From: Saprospiraceae bacterium
GTDB taxonomy: Bacteria; Bacteroidota; Bacteroidia; Chitinophagales; Saprospiraceae
Length of the DNA stretch: 8,435 bases
Reading direction: 5' to 3'
Assembly (NCBI GenBank): GCA_014379065.1
Contig: JACMMM010000804.1
Span: 1 to 8,435, forward strand
The notes beneath the pieces are model-generated. The model saw nothing but the letters and a program-made list of their open reading frames with translations, was not told where the DNA came from and did not search any database. Positions 1 through 6,328 of this stretch are shown here, one piece after another (the first letter of the stretch is position 1; the number at the start of each line of letters is the position of its first letter). The position numbers and the translations under genes were made by a program.

Positions 1-437
1 ACGATGGGTACTGGCTTAACCTTCACTTTAGCTGTTCCATCGACTTTGGCCACAAATTTCTTCTTAGCGTCTTTTGTTTCCTCGCGTTGTTTTTCAATGC
101 GGTTTTCTTTTTCGTCAATCCATTTTGCCAACATCTCATCGGCTTTTTCTTGGTCGAATGCACCTTTAGACACGCCTTTTTGCAGGTGTTTTGCGTACAA
201 AACGCCTTTAAAACGGAGGATTGCGTTCACGGTGTCGGTCGGTTGTGCGCCAACGCTCAACCAATGGGAAGCGCGTTCGCGGTTCAGTTCGATGGCGGCA
301 GGAACAGTGAGTGGGTTGTAAGTGCCGATCTTCTCGATGAACTTACCGTCGCGGGGCGAACGGCTATCGGCGATTACGATGTGGTAAAATGGGGCGGCTT
401 TACGGCCTTTGCGTTGCAGGCGAACTTTGACTGCCAT
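1..437 (-). CDS. rpsP: 30S ribosomal protein S16 (3' end beyond window)
   Basis: Structural protein of the small ribosomal subunit that binds 16S rRNA during early 30S assembly. The minus strand reads open from an ATG at 437 to the left edge, giving 145 residues with no stop, so the C-terminus is missing. The first 80 or so residues are a clear S16 domain: it starts MAVKVRLQRKGRK, followed by PFYHIVIADSRSPRDGKFIE (17-36), IGTYNP (37-42) and GAQPTDTVNAILRFKGV (63-79). After this comes a charged Lys/Glu/Ala-rich tail from about residue 90, with KGAFDQEKADEMLAKW followed by a Lys-rich stretch. Such C-terminal extensions are common in Bacteroidota S16 and absent from the short E. coli protein. 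The start is fixed by the conserved MAVKVRL N-terminus. A Bacteroidota-type promoter and a leader hairpin lie upstream. In many bacteria rimM and trmD follow rpsP, but that side is outside the window. Confidence 0.97.
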   Translation of the reverse strand, partial: MAVKVRLQRKGRKAAPFYHIVIADSRSPRDGKFIEKIGTYNPLTVPAAIELNRERASHWLSVGAQPTDTVNAILRFKGVLYAKHLQKGVSKGAFDQEKADEMLAKWIDEKENRIEKQREETKDAKKKFVAKVDGTAKVKVKPVPI

Positions 438-472
438 GTTGTGAAATTGAAAATTTAAATGAGAAAATTCTC

Positions 473-503
473 GCCCGGCTACTTATTTGAAATAGCACCG
501 GGC
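473..503 (-). promoter_or_regulatory. Hairpin in the rpsP 5' leader
   Basis: A two-part stem lies between the predicted rpsP promoter and its start codon. Positions 473-477 pair with 499-503 (GCCCG/CGGGC) and 478-481 pair with 493-496 (GCTA/TAGC). A 2-nt bulge is at 497-498 and the loop is about 11 nt. From the promoter the transcript would start near 510, so the hairpin would occupy most of the first half of a leader of about 70 nt. It could be an autoregulatory ribosomal-protein leader, which is known for several r-protein operons, or simply a 5' stabilising stem. On the plus strand the stem is followed by four T, but no plus-strand gene precedes it, so a terminator role is less likely. Confidence 0.5.
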
Positions 504-516
504 TTTTCGAGGGGCG

Positions 517-549
517 CAAAGGTAGAAAAACAGTGTCCGAATAACCAAA
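517..549 (-). promoter_or_regulatory. Predicted Bacteroidota-type promoter of rpsP
   Basis: On the minus strand a TACCTTTG box (517-524) matches the Bacteroidota -7 consensus TAnnTTTG exactly. A TTTG (546-549) lies 21 nt upstream of it, within the reported spacing range for the -33 element. Transcription would begin around 510, giving a leader of about 70 nt before the rpsP start at 437. The match is by eye. No other full -7 match was seen closer to the gene. Confidence 0.6.
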
Positions 550-651
550 TAATATTTGTTTTTCTTCACTTGTCAAATCAAAAGGGGTACGTCGCAAGTG
601 GTGGCATGGCCTTTAACTGAATAATTTTACTTGAAATTGAGCTTCGCCGTT

Positions 652-892
652 GTTGTTGGCGAGGACGCTAGGGGTGTACGGAATGTTTGGAAAAGCCGCA
701 TCGCGGCGTAACGTCGGTAGAAATCAAGGCGATAATTAAGCGTCAAGGTGCGTAGCACCAGAACTTTTGGCGTGTGTTTCGGTGCTACGCACCTTGCAAA
801 TCTACCCAAAACTTAATTTCTACCGACGTTGTGCCGCGCTGCGGCTGACATGATCAAACATTCCGTACAACCTTAGCGAGGACGCCAACAAC
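652..892. repeat. Compound inverted repeat made of short palindromes
   Basis: Two halves of about 110 bp face each other around a 21-nt centre (760-780). Perfectly paired blocks, from outside in, are 652-661/883-892 (10 bp), 675-688/856-869 (14 bp), 695-699 plus 701-707 against the 833-845 block (13 bp, with mismatches at the central triplet), 710-724/816-830 (15 bp) and 744-759/781-796 (16 bp). Each half also holds small self-palindromes: GCG-AGGA-CGC, GCCGC-NNN-GCGGC and GGTGC-NNN-GCACC. It lies between the 3' end of the DUF1761 gene and the rpsP promoter. No transposase or target-site duplication is visible. A REP/BIME-like or MITE-like dispersed element is the best guess. It might also act as an RNA structure ending the DUF1761 transcript. 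Confidence 0.8.
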
Positions 893-915
893 GGCAGGAA
901 TACACAGACAAATGA

Positions 916-1359
916 TCAACGCCAGCCGCACACGATGGCGCAAATTGCTGCCAGCGTGAGGGTCCAATACCCGACATTTACAAGCACATAAGTCAAGCTG
1001 CGCCGCTCAAAAATGGCATTAGTTCCGACAATAGGCAGTACTACCAGCAAACCATAAAATATACCATGAGCAATGCCATGTCGGTATGTAACCCAGTCTT
1101 TCGGAGTGCCATCGAAATTGAGGGAGGTTTGGTGAATGTCCATAAATTGCAATCTACACCAAAACGCCAGCATGAATGCCAGCACGGTTGCGAGTAAGTA
1201 CATAATAGGCTTGGGGCCAGTTCCCATACTTTCTTTGGTCATGCCATTTGCCCGCATCCACACACCGCCGAGTACTTTTGGATGGTAATAGATGAAGCCG
1301 ATTACCATCGGCATGAGGGCAGCTACGATTTGCGCCCACCAGTTGATTTGTTGTTCCAT
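916..1359 (-). CDS. DUF1761-family small membrane protein
   Basis: A 147-residue integral membrane protein of unknown function. The opening (INWWAQIVAALMPMVIGFIYY, residues 5-25) is a hydrophobic helix, followed by HPKVLGGVWMRANGMTKESM, the pattern typical of DUF1761: a first helix with a Tyr-rich end, then a W-hydrophobic-GMTxE-like loop. Further hydrophobic segments lie at about 53-71 (MYLLATVLAFMLAFWCR), 94-112 (GIAHGIFYGLLVVLPIVGT) and 120-144, suggesting four transmembrane helices in the inner membrane. Length is usual for the family. No catalytic motif is evident. It appears monocistronic, with its own predicted promoter at 1393-1420 and a large inverted repeat after its stop. The family assignment comes from remembered sequence patterns and is fairly secure; the function is not known. 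Confidence 0.85.
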   Translation of the reverse strand: MEQQINWWAQIVAALMPMVIGFIYYHPKVLGGVWMRANGMTKESMGTGPKPIMYLLATVLAFMLAFWCRLQFMDIHQTSLNFDGTPKDWVTYRHGIAHGIFYGLLVVLPIVGTNAIFERRSLTYVLVNVGYWTLTLAAICAIVCGWR

Positions 1360-1372
1360 AAGTTATGACAAG

Positions 1373-1437
1373 TTTTGTTTTGAAAAGATAGGCAAACGTA
1401 CAAAAGAGTTTTAAAAGCAACATCTTTTCAAACAAAA
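1373..1437. repeat. AT-rich inverted repeat bracketing a promoter
   Basis: The left arm 1373-1389 (TTTTGTTTTGAAAAGAT) is the reverse complement of the right arm 1422-1437 (ATCTTTTCAAACAAAA) except for one extra base. The inner 11 bp are perfect (1379-1389/1422-1432). The 32-nt spacer holds the whole predicted promoter of the DUF1761 gene. It may be an operator dyad, a leader structure or an invertible segment. The AT-rich composition makes chance similarity a real alternative. Confidence 0.55.
1393..1420 (-). promoter_or_regulatory. Predicted promoter of the DUF1761 gene
   Basis: On the minus strand TACGTTTG (1393-1400) matches the TAnnTTTG -7 box. A TTG (1418-1420) lies 17 nt upstream, at the short end of the reported range for Bacteroidota. 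Initiation would be near 1386, leaving a leader of about 25 nt before the ATG at 1359. No competing -7 match was seen between this box and the start. Confidence 0.5.
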
Positions 1438-1468
1438 TTTTTAATCCTTGCTAATATTTTGGGTATTG

Positions 1469-3538
1469 TCAATTTTTAACGAATCGAGCTAGGTGGTTCC
1501 CAACTTTTACAATATAAAAGCCCGAAGGCCAAGCCGAAATATCCAATTTTAATGCACTGGAATAGCCATTGATAGTCTGCAAAACAACCTTTCCGGTCAA
1601 ATCAAAAACAAAAAGTGGGCTTCCCTGTGGCGTGTCCGTTGGCCATTCCACTTCAAGCTCGTGCTGTGCTGGGTTAGGCGAAATCATCAGATCCGAAACC
1701 ATGTCTGGTTGAGGTGTAGTTGTATGAGAAGAAATCACAGGCCTCCGCCAAAGTCCTGTAGGATAACGGCTGGCAAAGAGGAAATCTCCAAACGAATAAA
1801 GCGAAAAGACCTTCGGATAACCCGGATTCTCCCAAAAAGTCCAGTTTGCTCCAAAGTCATTGCTGACAAATAAACCCAAGTCTCCTACAGCTGCATACCA
1901 CAGGTCGTTTTTGTCGTTTATGATACTTGTAATGAATTTCCCTGCCGGAATGCCCAGGGATGTAAGCCAGGTGACGCCTCCATCCGGGGAATAAAAGAAT
2001 TGTTCGCCGCTCAGGAAGAAATGTTCGCCCTGGTTGAAAAATGAGTTGCAGTCACCCACAGCTACACTTCCAATCCAGGTTTGCCCTGCATCGTCCGAGT
2101 AAAAAACCTGGCCAATATCCATGACTACCCAAATCCTCCCCTGAAAAACAAAATAATCCAGCAAAGAGGCGCCCACCGAAGCAAGGGGCGGAACGATAAT
2201 GCTCGATGTGCTTCCCCGGTCTGGCGTATAGAGGATATTTTGTTTGAGCCCAACTCGAATGGCGCAATACATAGCATCACCAGAGGTTCTTATTTTGCCA
2301 TAAACGGGTTTGGTTTGGAAAAGCGTGGACCAATTATTTCCTTCATCTGCGCTAAAATAGATTTTTTCATAATTCGTTGCCAAGAGGGTGTCTCCCCAAA
2401 ATTGGAGGTCAAATGCATACTCTGGTGGAGATTTATCCATCCAGGTTTGGCAATTATCCGTACTTCTGTGAACCCCTGATTCATTTACAAGGAAAAAGTG
2501 ATCGTGGAGAGCCCCCAGTTTATTCACGCCAGAAGATTGAAGGCCGTTGTTGGCCGCTGACCATGAAATAGTATTCACAGGCTTTCGCCAAACTCCATTT
2601 GGGCCATGACTACCGACCAACATTACGCCATTCTCGGCTTGAATGAAAAAGGAAAAACGGAGCGGTGGGACGGGTATGGGTTGCCAGCTTTGCAGGGCAA
2701 GATCCAAGAGATAGATACAGTCGTCGTCATAAGCATAAAGCTTGTTCGGTGGGGCAAAGAATAGGCGAGACTTGCATGGATCATTAGGGATTTGGGTAAA
2801 GGTTGTGCCACTATCAAAGGAGACATAAATAGTTGCTGGTTGGGGATTGAAACTTCCTTTTACCACCCAACAATTTTCAAACACAGATACCGTGTTAGCA
2901 CCTGAAAAATAGGGAAGATTAAACCCTGTCCATGTTTGCCCAAAGTCTGTGGATTTTACCTGGTAAGAAGTTGGATCGCCAATCCCATCAACAATATCAA
3001 TCCAGGCCGATAAAATATCGTTGCCGACGATCACAGATGATAGCTGCTTATCGCCTGTTCCATTCCCATCTACATTGATATTGTCCCATGTTTTCCCTTG
3101 ATCCGAGGAGCGATAAAGGTGACTCCCAAAGCTATTGTCCACGTCCACAAAAAAAAGGTACCCCCCCGCACTGAAAGCATACCCAATGCCATACTTATGA
3201 AGGGTATCAGAGAAAATTGCCTGCCAGGTATCCCCGTTATCCGTACTCTTAAAAATGGTTTCATCAAAATCAGAGCTGCGCTTCTTCGCTACTGCCATCA
3301 AGGCATCGTTGGAGATGTTCATTTTAATAAAATCAAGGGTGTCTTGAAGCGCCCAACGCTTCCACGTCAAGCCCTGATCATCAGAAAAATAATTCCGAGC
3401 GGAGCACTCCGTCCACACACGGTTGTGGGCAGTTCCAAGAAATTGAATATCGCCCCCCTCAGGCATGGGCAGTTGTGTCCATTGTGCGTGAAGCATTGTT
3501 GCGGCGAGCAGGGCAAAAAGGATAAGAGGTGTTTTCAT
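1469..3538 (-). CDS. Secreted Asp-box (BNR) beta-propeller protein with T9SS sorting domain
   Basis: A 689-residue exported protein. Residues 1-19 (MKTPLILFALLAATMLHAQ) form a Sec signal peptide. The body carries about ten Asp-box motifs of the form SxDxGxTW, the turn motif of sialidase/sortilin-like beta-propellers, at about residues 52-59, 98-105, 144-151, 196-203, 240-247, 359-366 (Gly replaced by Cys), 396-403, 481-488, 517-524 and 559-566. Two copies of a G(V/L)WR(K/R)PV segment (315-321 and 595-601) each close a block of Asp boxes, suggesting two propellers. Residues 617-689 are a type A T9SS C-terminal domain with SPNPAQHELEV, FDLTGKVV and WPSGFYIVKV strands. It should cross the outer membrane through the T9SS and be released or surface-anchored. 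Asp boxes alone do not show enzyme activity, and I see no clear sialidase catalytic set. It may bind glycans or proteins; the substrate is unknown. Confidence 0.9.
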   Translation of the reverse strand: MKTPLILFALLAATMLHAQWTQLPMPEGGDIQFLGTAHNRVWTECSARNYFSDDQGLTWKRWALQDTLDFIKMNISNDALMAVAKKRSSDFDETIFKSTDNGDTWQAIFSDTLHKYGIGYAFSAGGYLFFVDVDNSFGSHLYRSSDQGKTWDNINVDGNGTGDKQLSSVIVGNDILSAWIDIVDGIGDPTSYQVKSTDFGQTWTGFNLPYFSGANTVSVFENCWVVKGSFNPQPATIYVSFDSGTTFTQIPNDPCKSRLFFAPPNKLYAYDDDCIYLLDLALQSWQPIPVPPLRFSFFIQAENGVMLVGSHGPNGVWRKPVNTISWSAANNGLQSSGVNKLGALHDHFFLVNESGVHRSTDNCQTWMDKSPPEYAFDLQFWGDTLLATNYEKIYFSADEGNNWSTLFQTKPVYGKIRTSGDAMYCAIRVGLKQNILYTPDRGSTSSIIVPPLASVGASLLDYFVFQGRIWVVMDIGQVFYSDDAGQTWIGSVAVGDCNSFFNQGEHFFLSGEQFFYSPDGGVTWLTSLGIPAGKFITSIINDKNDLWYAAVGDLGLFVSNDFGANWTFWENPGYPKVFSLYSFGDFLFASRYPTGLWRRPVISSHTTTPQPDMVSDLMISPNPAQHELEVEWPTDTPQGSPLFVFDLTGKVVLQTINGYSSALKLDISAWPSGFYIVKVGNHLARFVKN

Positions 3539-3611
3539 AATGTGACAAAAGTTAGTTGAACGTCTTTCACAACGATTTACCCGGTTCAGACGCTGTCCGC
3601 AAACGTTTTCC

Positions 3612-3635
3612 CAAAGTTATTTCGGTGTACTTTTG
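3612..3635. promoter_or_regulatory. Back-to-back candidate -7 boxes in the divergent region
   Basis: A minus-strand TAACTTTG (3612-3619) and a plus-strand TACTTTTG (3628-3635) both fit TAnnTTTG and point away from each other, towards the propeller gene (start 3538) and the isomerase gene (start 3752). I found no TTG at the proper distance upstream of either box, so each has only half of a promoter. If both are used, the leaders would be about 65 and 110 nt, and polymerase binding at one would exclude the other. Confidence 0.3.
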
Positions 3636-3663
3636 CGGCTTTACCCGCCATAGCCCTTCAGTG

Positions 3664-3711
3664 CGAAGGCGGGTTTACCATCCAAGTAGTTTCAACGAAG
3701 GCGGGTTTACC
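3664..3711. repeat. Two 16-bp direct repeats in the isomerase upstream region
   Basis: CGAAGGCGGGTTTACC occurs at 3664-3679 and again, identically, at 3696-3711. An inverted partial copy (ACCCGCC, 3643-3649) precedes them and could pair with 3668-3674. All three lie in the expected 5' leader of the isomerase gene, downstream of the plus-strand -7 box. They may be protein-binding sites or part of a dispersed intergenic repeat. Confidence 0.7.
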
Positions 3712-3720
3712 CCGCACAAT

Positions 3721-3744
3721 CACTCAATTACTCAATCACTCATT
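3721..3744 (+). repeat. Three tandem octamers just before the isomerase start
   Basis: CACTCAAT, TACTCAAT and CACTCATT stand in exact 8-bp register at 3721-3744, ending 7 nt before the ATG at 3752. This is the normal position of a ribosome-binding site. The sequence is pyrimidine/A-rich and unstructured, which could favour start-codon access in Bacteroidota, where Shine-Dalgarno pairing is little used. Copy number could vary by slippage. Confidence 0.65.
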
Positions 3745-3751
3745 TATACTG

Positions 3752-4738
3752 ATGGATAAAATGATCGCCCGCTTCCCCGCCCAACTGGGCGAGGCTCTCG
3801 AAATCGCCCAAAAAATCACGTTGAAAAAACACAGCTCCCCATTCCGCTCGGTCTTTATCTCCGGCCTTGGCGGCAGCGGCATCGGCGGTGGCTTTGTGCA
3901 GGATTTTGTGCGCACGTCTTGCAAACTCCCGGTCGTGGTCAGCAAAGGCTATCAGGCGCCTGCGTGGGTGAACAAGCACACGCTCGCCATTTGCTCTTCT
4001 TACAGCGGAAACACGGAAGAAACGCTCAGCACTTTCGAGCAACTCACTGGCACAGGCGCCAAGATTGTTTGCATTGCTTCCGGCGGCAAACTCATCGAAC
4101 TGGCTAAAAAACACGGCTATGATTATGTGCAAGTCCCCGGCGGCTGGAGCAGCCCACGCGCTTGTCTTGGCTACTCTGTGGTGGCTCAATTGGGCGTGTT
4201 CCGAGCGGCAAAACTCATCCCCGGCAAACTGCTGAGCAACATAGCCGCTGCGCAAAAACTCCTCACCCGCGACCAGGCCTCTATTCAAAAACACGCCCGC
4301 AAAATAGCGGGATTTCTCTTGGGAAAAACGCCTGTGCTCTACACCGCCGACCATGCAGAAGCGGTGGCCGTACGCTGGCGGCAACAAATCAATGAGAACG
4401 CCAAGATGCTTTGCTGGCACCATGTCATCCCCGAGATGAACCACAACGAACTGGTGGGCTGGCGCGACCAACGCCCAGACGTGGCCGTGATCTGGCTGCG
4501 TAACCACGATGATTATGCCCGTACTTCCATCCGTACGGACATTAACAAAGACATTGTGGAACATTACACCCAGACCTCCATCGAAGTTTATTCAAAAGGA
4601 AAGTCGCAAATTGAAAAAGCGATGTGGCTCGTTCATTTGGGCGATTGGATGTCGTTCTATCTGGCTGAATTGAGGAAGGTGGATCCGACGGAGATTAAGG
4701 TGATTGATTTTTTGAAGGGGGAGTTGGCGAAAGTGTGA
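3752..4738 (+). CDS. Bifunctional phosphoglucose/phosphomannose isomerase
   Basis: A cytoplasmic sugar isomerase of 328 residues, close to the usual length of the PGI/PMI family. Family members interconvert glucose-6-phosphate or mannose-6-phosphate with fructose-6-phosphate, feeding glycolysis and GDP-mannose synthesis. The N-terminal SIS domain shows SGLGGSGIGGGF (37-48) and the phosphate-binding SYSGNTEET (83-91). The family's PR motif follows (SSPRACLGYS, 133-142). The second half has NENAK (214-218) and PEMNHNELVGW (227-237). E215, H231 and a lysine near the C-terminus (probably K322) sit where the catalytic Glu, His and Lys lie in the archaeal enzyme, by memory of that structure. HLGDWMSFYLA (295-305) and DPTEIKVIDFLK (311-322) are also typical. 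The ATG at 3752 is preferred; ATG 3761 is possible. Base composition is more G/C-rich than its secreted-protein neighbours. Ordinary PGI is much longer and lacks the PR-NENAK-NHNE pattern. Confidence 0.93.
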   Translation: MDKMIARFPAQLGEALEIAQKITLKKHSSPFRSVFISGLGGSGIGGGFVQDFVRTSCKLPVVVSKGYQAPAWVNKHTLAICSSYSGNTEETLSTFEQLTGTGAKIVCIASGGKLIELAKKHGYDYVQVPGGWSSPRACLGYSVVAQLGVFRAAKLIPGKLLSNIAAAQKLLTRDQASIQKHARKIAGFLLGKTPVLYTADHAEAVAVRWRQQINENAKMLCWHHVIPEMNHNELVGWRDQRPDVAVIWLRNHDDYARTSIRTDINKDIVEHYTQTSIEVYSKGKSQIEKAMWLVHLGDWMSFYLAELRKVDPTEIKVIDFLKGELAKV

Positions 4739-4761
4739 GGGGGCTTGGCGGATCGCCTCCA

Positions 4762-6264
4762 TTATTGCTTTCGCTGCACCGCCACCTTGCCTGCATATAC
4801 GCTACCGTTCTTTCTTCGAAGTTGAAAAAAGTATAACCCAGACGGCAATGACTCGACCTCAATTTGTAGGCTCAAGCCCTCCCAAGTCCCGGCTTGGACA
4901 CGCTTGCCGGACACATCTGTGAGCGACCATTGGCCTTGCGCGGGTGCGAGGAGGGAAATATTGACATGGGAAAAGGCAGGGTTGGGGAAAACTTGGATGT
5001 CCATACCCACGCTGGTCTCCTTCACCCCCGTGTACACCGTGTCGCAAGCACTGCCCAACTTCTTGCCCAGGCGGAAATTAGGGAAGTTCACAATGTCATT
5101 AACGTTCCAGGAGTATGGCAGGAAAAGTCCGTGCTGCTCAAACTGACAAGAATCGCCCTTGGCATTAGGGTTGTGGATGACATGGAGATAAGTGTTGGAC
5201 CCAGGTATAGCAGCATAGATCTTTCCATTGGGCGCGAGGGCCGCCTTTCCAAAAACCGTTGGCCAAACATTGTTCACATATGTGCTGTCCCAGTAGGCCA
5301 CCTGAGTCACCGATGCCTGTAAGTTGCTTGCCTGTAAATCCACTTGATACGAATACAAATAGCCAAAGGTGTATACGAAGCGGGAATTGGGTGAAATAGC
5401 CATGCCGCCCAATGAGTTACCCGTATCTTCATTGTGCTCAATGCTAATGGGGCGAAAGTTGGACAACTCCCCAGAACATCGGTCAAAGTCATACACGTAC
5501 ATATCCGACACATTGTCGTAATGGATGAAGGTTTCACCAGAAGGGGAAAACGCACATTGCCCCGTAGCACTCCCCTCCCAGGACGTAGGCATTCCGATAT
5601 CTTGCAAATTCATGAAATGTATCCCGAATGGATCCAATAGGTACTTGTAGTAACTGTTTGTCTTGACTTTGTTCAACACCAGCCACCAATCCCGGCCATT
5701 GGCGTGGCGGCAAGCGGTAAGGTGACTCCTGAAAAGGGAATCGGCGCAAATGAGGGTGTTTTTTTCGAACACTTCTTGTCCTGAAAGGTGGCTGGCATAA
5801 AGTCCCCATCCGTAGATGCCGGCGCCCGTACTTTCTCTGTGCCCTAGTCCAAAGAGGTAGAATAGAGAATCGCTGGCAGGATCGGGCAGAAATAACCATG
5901 ATCCAGCAAAAGGGTAGTAATCAGGACAGTAACCATCATAAACCCAATTGTCAGGGGTTATGTGATTCCCATTGTTCAATACGCTCCCTCCGATATTATA
6001 AATCTCACACCCATTTGCAAACAAAATCAAGTTCCCTTCCTTGTCAGACCAAGGGCAAGGAGACCTAAAAGGCCATGTTGAAACAGGGAATTTCTTAATC
6101 TTCATGGGGGAAAAGTTGAAATCCAGCTGGTTGACAAATGGGCTGTCTGGAATCCTTTTGTACCCAAGTACCCAATTGAAATCGTGCTTTAAGCCGTCAT
6201 TTTGAGCTGTTGAAAAATAACAGGTCAACAATATCGGCCACAGGAATATCAGTTTTTTTGCCAT
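4762..6264 (-). CDS. Secreted beta-propeller-like protein with T9SS sorting domain
   Basis: A 500-residue exported protein. The frame is open up to 6348, but the ATG at 6264 is chosen because it starts a clean signal peptide (MAKKLIFLWPILLTCYFSTAQ, residues 1-21). The upstream extension would run through the terminator and overlap the neighbouring gene. The LLTC stretch is a poor lipobox (Thr at -1), so a lipoprotein is unlikely. The body is rich in Trp, Tyr and Asn, with propeller-like repeats such as GGMAISPNSRFVYTF (286-300) and GKAALAPNGKIYAAIPGSN (339-357). These are followed by LHVIHNPNAKGDSC and NFPNFRLG, a pattern seen in uncharacterised Bacteroidota WD40/YVTN-like secreted proteins. 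Residues 422-500 form a type A T9SS sorting domain (IQVFPNPAFSHVNISL, LTDVSGKRVQ, LPSGLYFFQL). The 3' end converges on the isomerase with 23 bp between stops. The function is unknown. Confidence 0.88.
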   Translation of the reverse strand: MAKKLIFLWPILLTCYFSTAQNDGLKHDFNWVLGYKRIPDSPFVNQLDFNFSPMKIKKFPVSTWPFRSPCPWSDKEGNLILFANGCEIYNIGGSVLNNGNHITPDNWVYDGYCPDYYPFAGSWLFLPDPASDSLFYLFGLGHRESTGAGIYGWGLYASHLSGQEVFEKNTLICADSLFRSHLTACRHANGRDWWLVLNKVKTNSYYKYLLDPFGIHFMNLQDIGMPTSWEGSATGQCAFSPSGETFIHYDNVSDMYVYDFDRCSGELSNFRPISIEHNEDTGNSLGGMAISPNSRFVYTFGYLYSYQVDLQASNLQASVTQVAYWDSTYVNNVWPTVFGKAALAPNGKIYAAIPGSNTYLHVIHNPNAKGDSCQFEQHGLFLPYSWNVNDIVNFPNFRLGKKLGSACDTVYTGVKETSVGMDIQVFPNPAFSHVNISLLAPAQGQWSLTDVSGKRVQAGTWEGLSLQIEVESLPSGLYFFQLRRKNGSVYAGKVAVQRKQ

Positions 6265-6270
6265 AAGGAG

Positions 6271-6317
6271 AAAAAAAGTCTCCCATCCTAAAGCCCAAGC
6301 TAAGTTAGGATGGGAGA
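6271..6317 (-). terminator. Strong intrinsic terminator after the beta-helix gene
   Basis: On the minus strand a perfect 12-bp stem (TCTCCCATCCTA, 6306-6317, with TAGGATGGGAGA, 6279-6290) encloses a 15-nt loop that can itself pair (AGC-TTGG-GCT). One C (6278) and seven T (6277-6271) follow at once. It begins 11 nt after the TAG stop at 6329-6331 and is a textbook Rho-independent terminator. Its T-tract ends only 6 nt before the ATG of the next gene at 6264, so the downstream gene either relies on read-through or has a leader that includes this hairpin. Confidence 0.9.
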
Positions 6318-6328
6318 TGACTTTAAAT

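Noticed and set aside
87..458. A 123-codon plus-strand open frame over rpsP
   Set aside because: It is antisense to the clearly recognised S16 protein and shows no family features.
744..796. The perfect 16-bp stem read as a simple intrinsic terminator
   Set aside because: No T-tract follows on either strand, and the stem is the inner part of the larger inverted element.
627..809. A 60-codon minus-strand open frame
   Set aside because: It lies wholly inside the left half of the inverted repeat and simply translates its palindromes. It has no plausible start signal or domain.
652..892. Reading the inverted repeat as a CRISPR array or insertion sequence
   Set aside because: There are no regularly spaced direct repeats with spacers, no transposase frame and no visible target-site duplication.
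3740..4564. A 274-codon open frame on the minus strand opposite the isomerase gene
   Set aside because: It is a by-product of the G/C-rich codon use of the isomerase. The predicted peptide is low-complexity Ala/His/Arg-rich with no family pattern, while the plus strand has clear catalytic motifs.
4739..4761. Possible terminator between the convergent isomerase and propeller genes
   Set aside because: Only a 4-bp GGCG/CGCC stem with a 3-nt loop (4747-4757) is present, with no T-tract on either strand.
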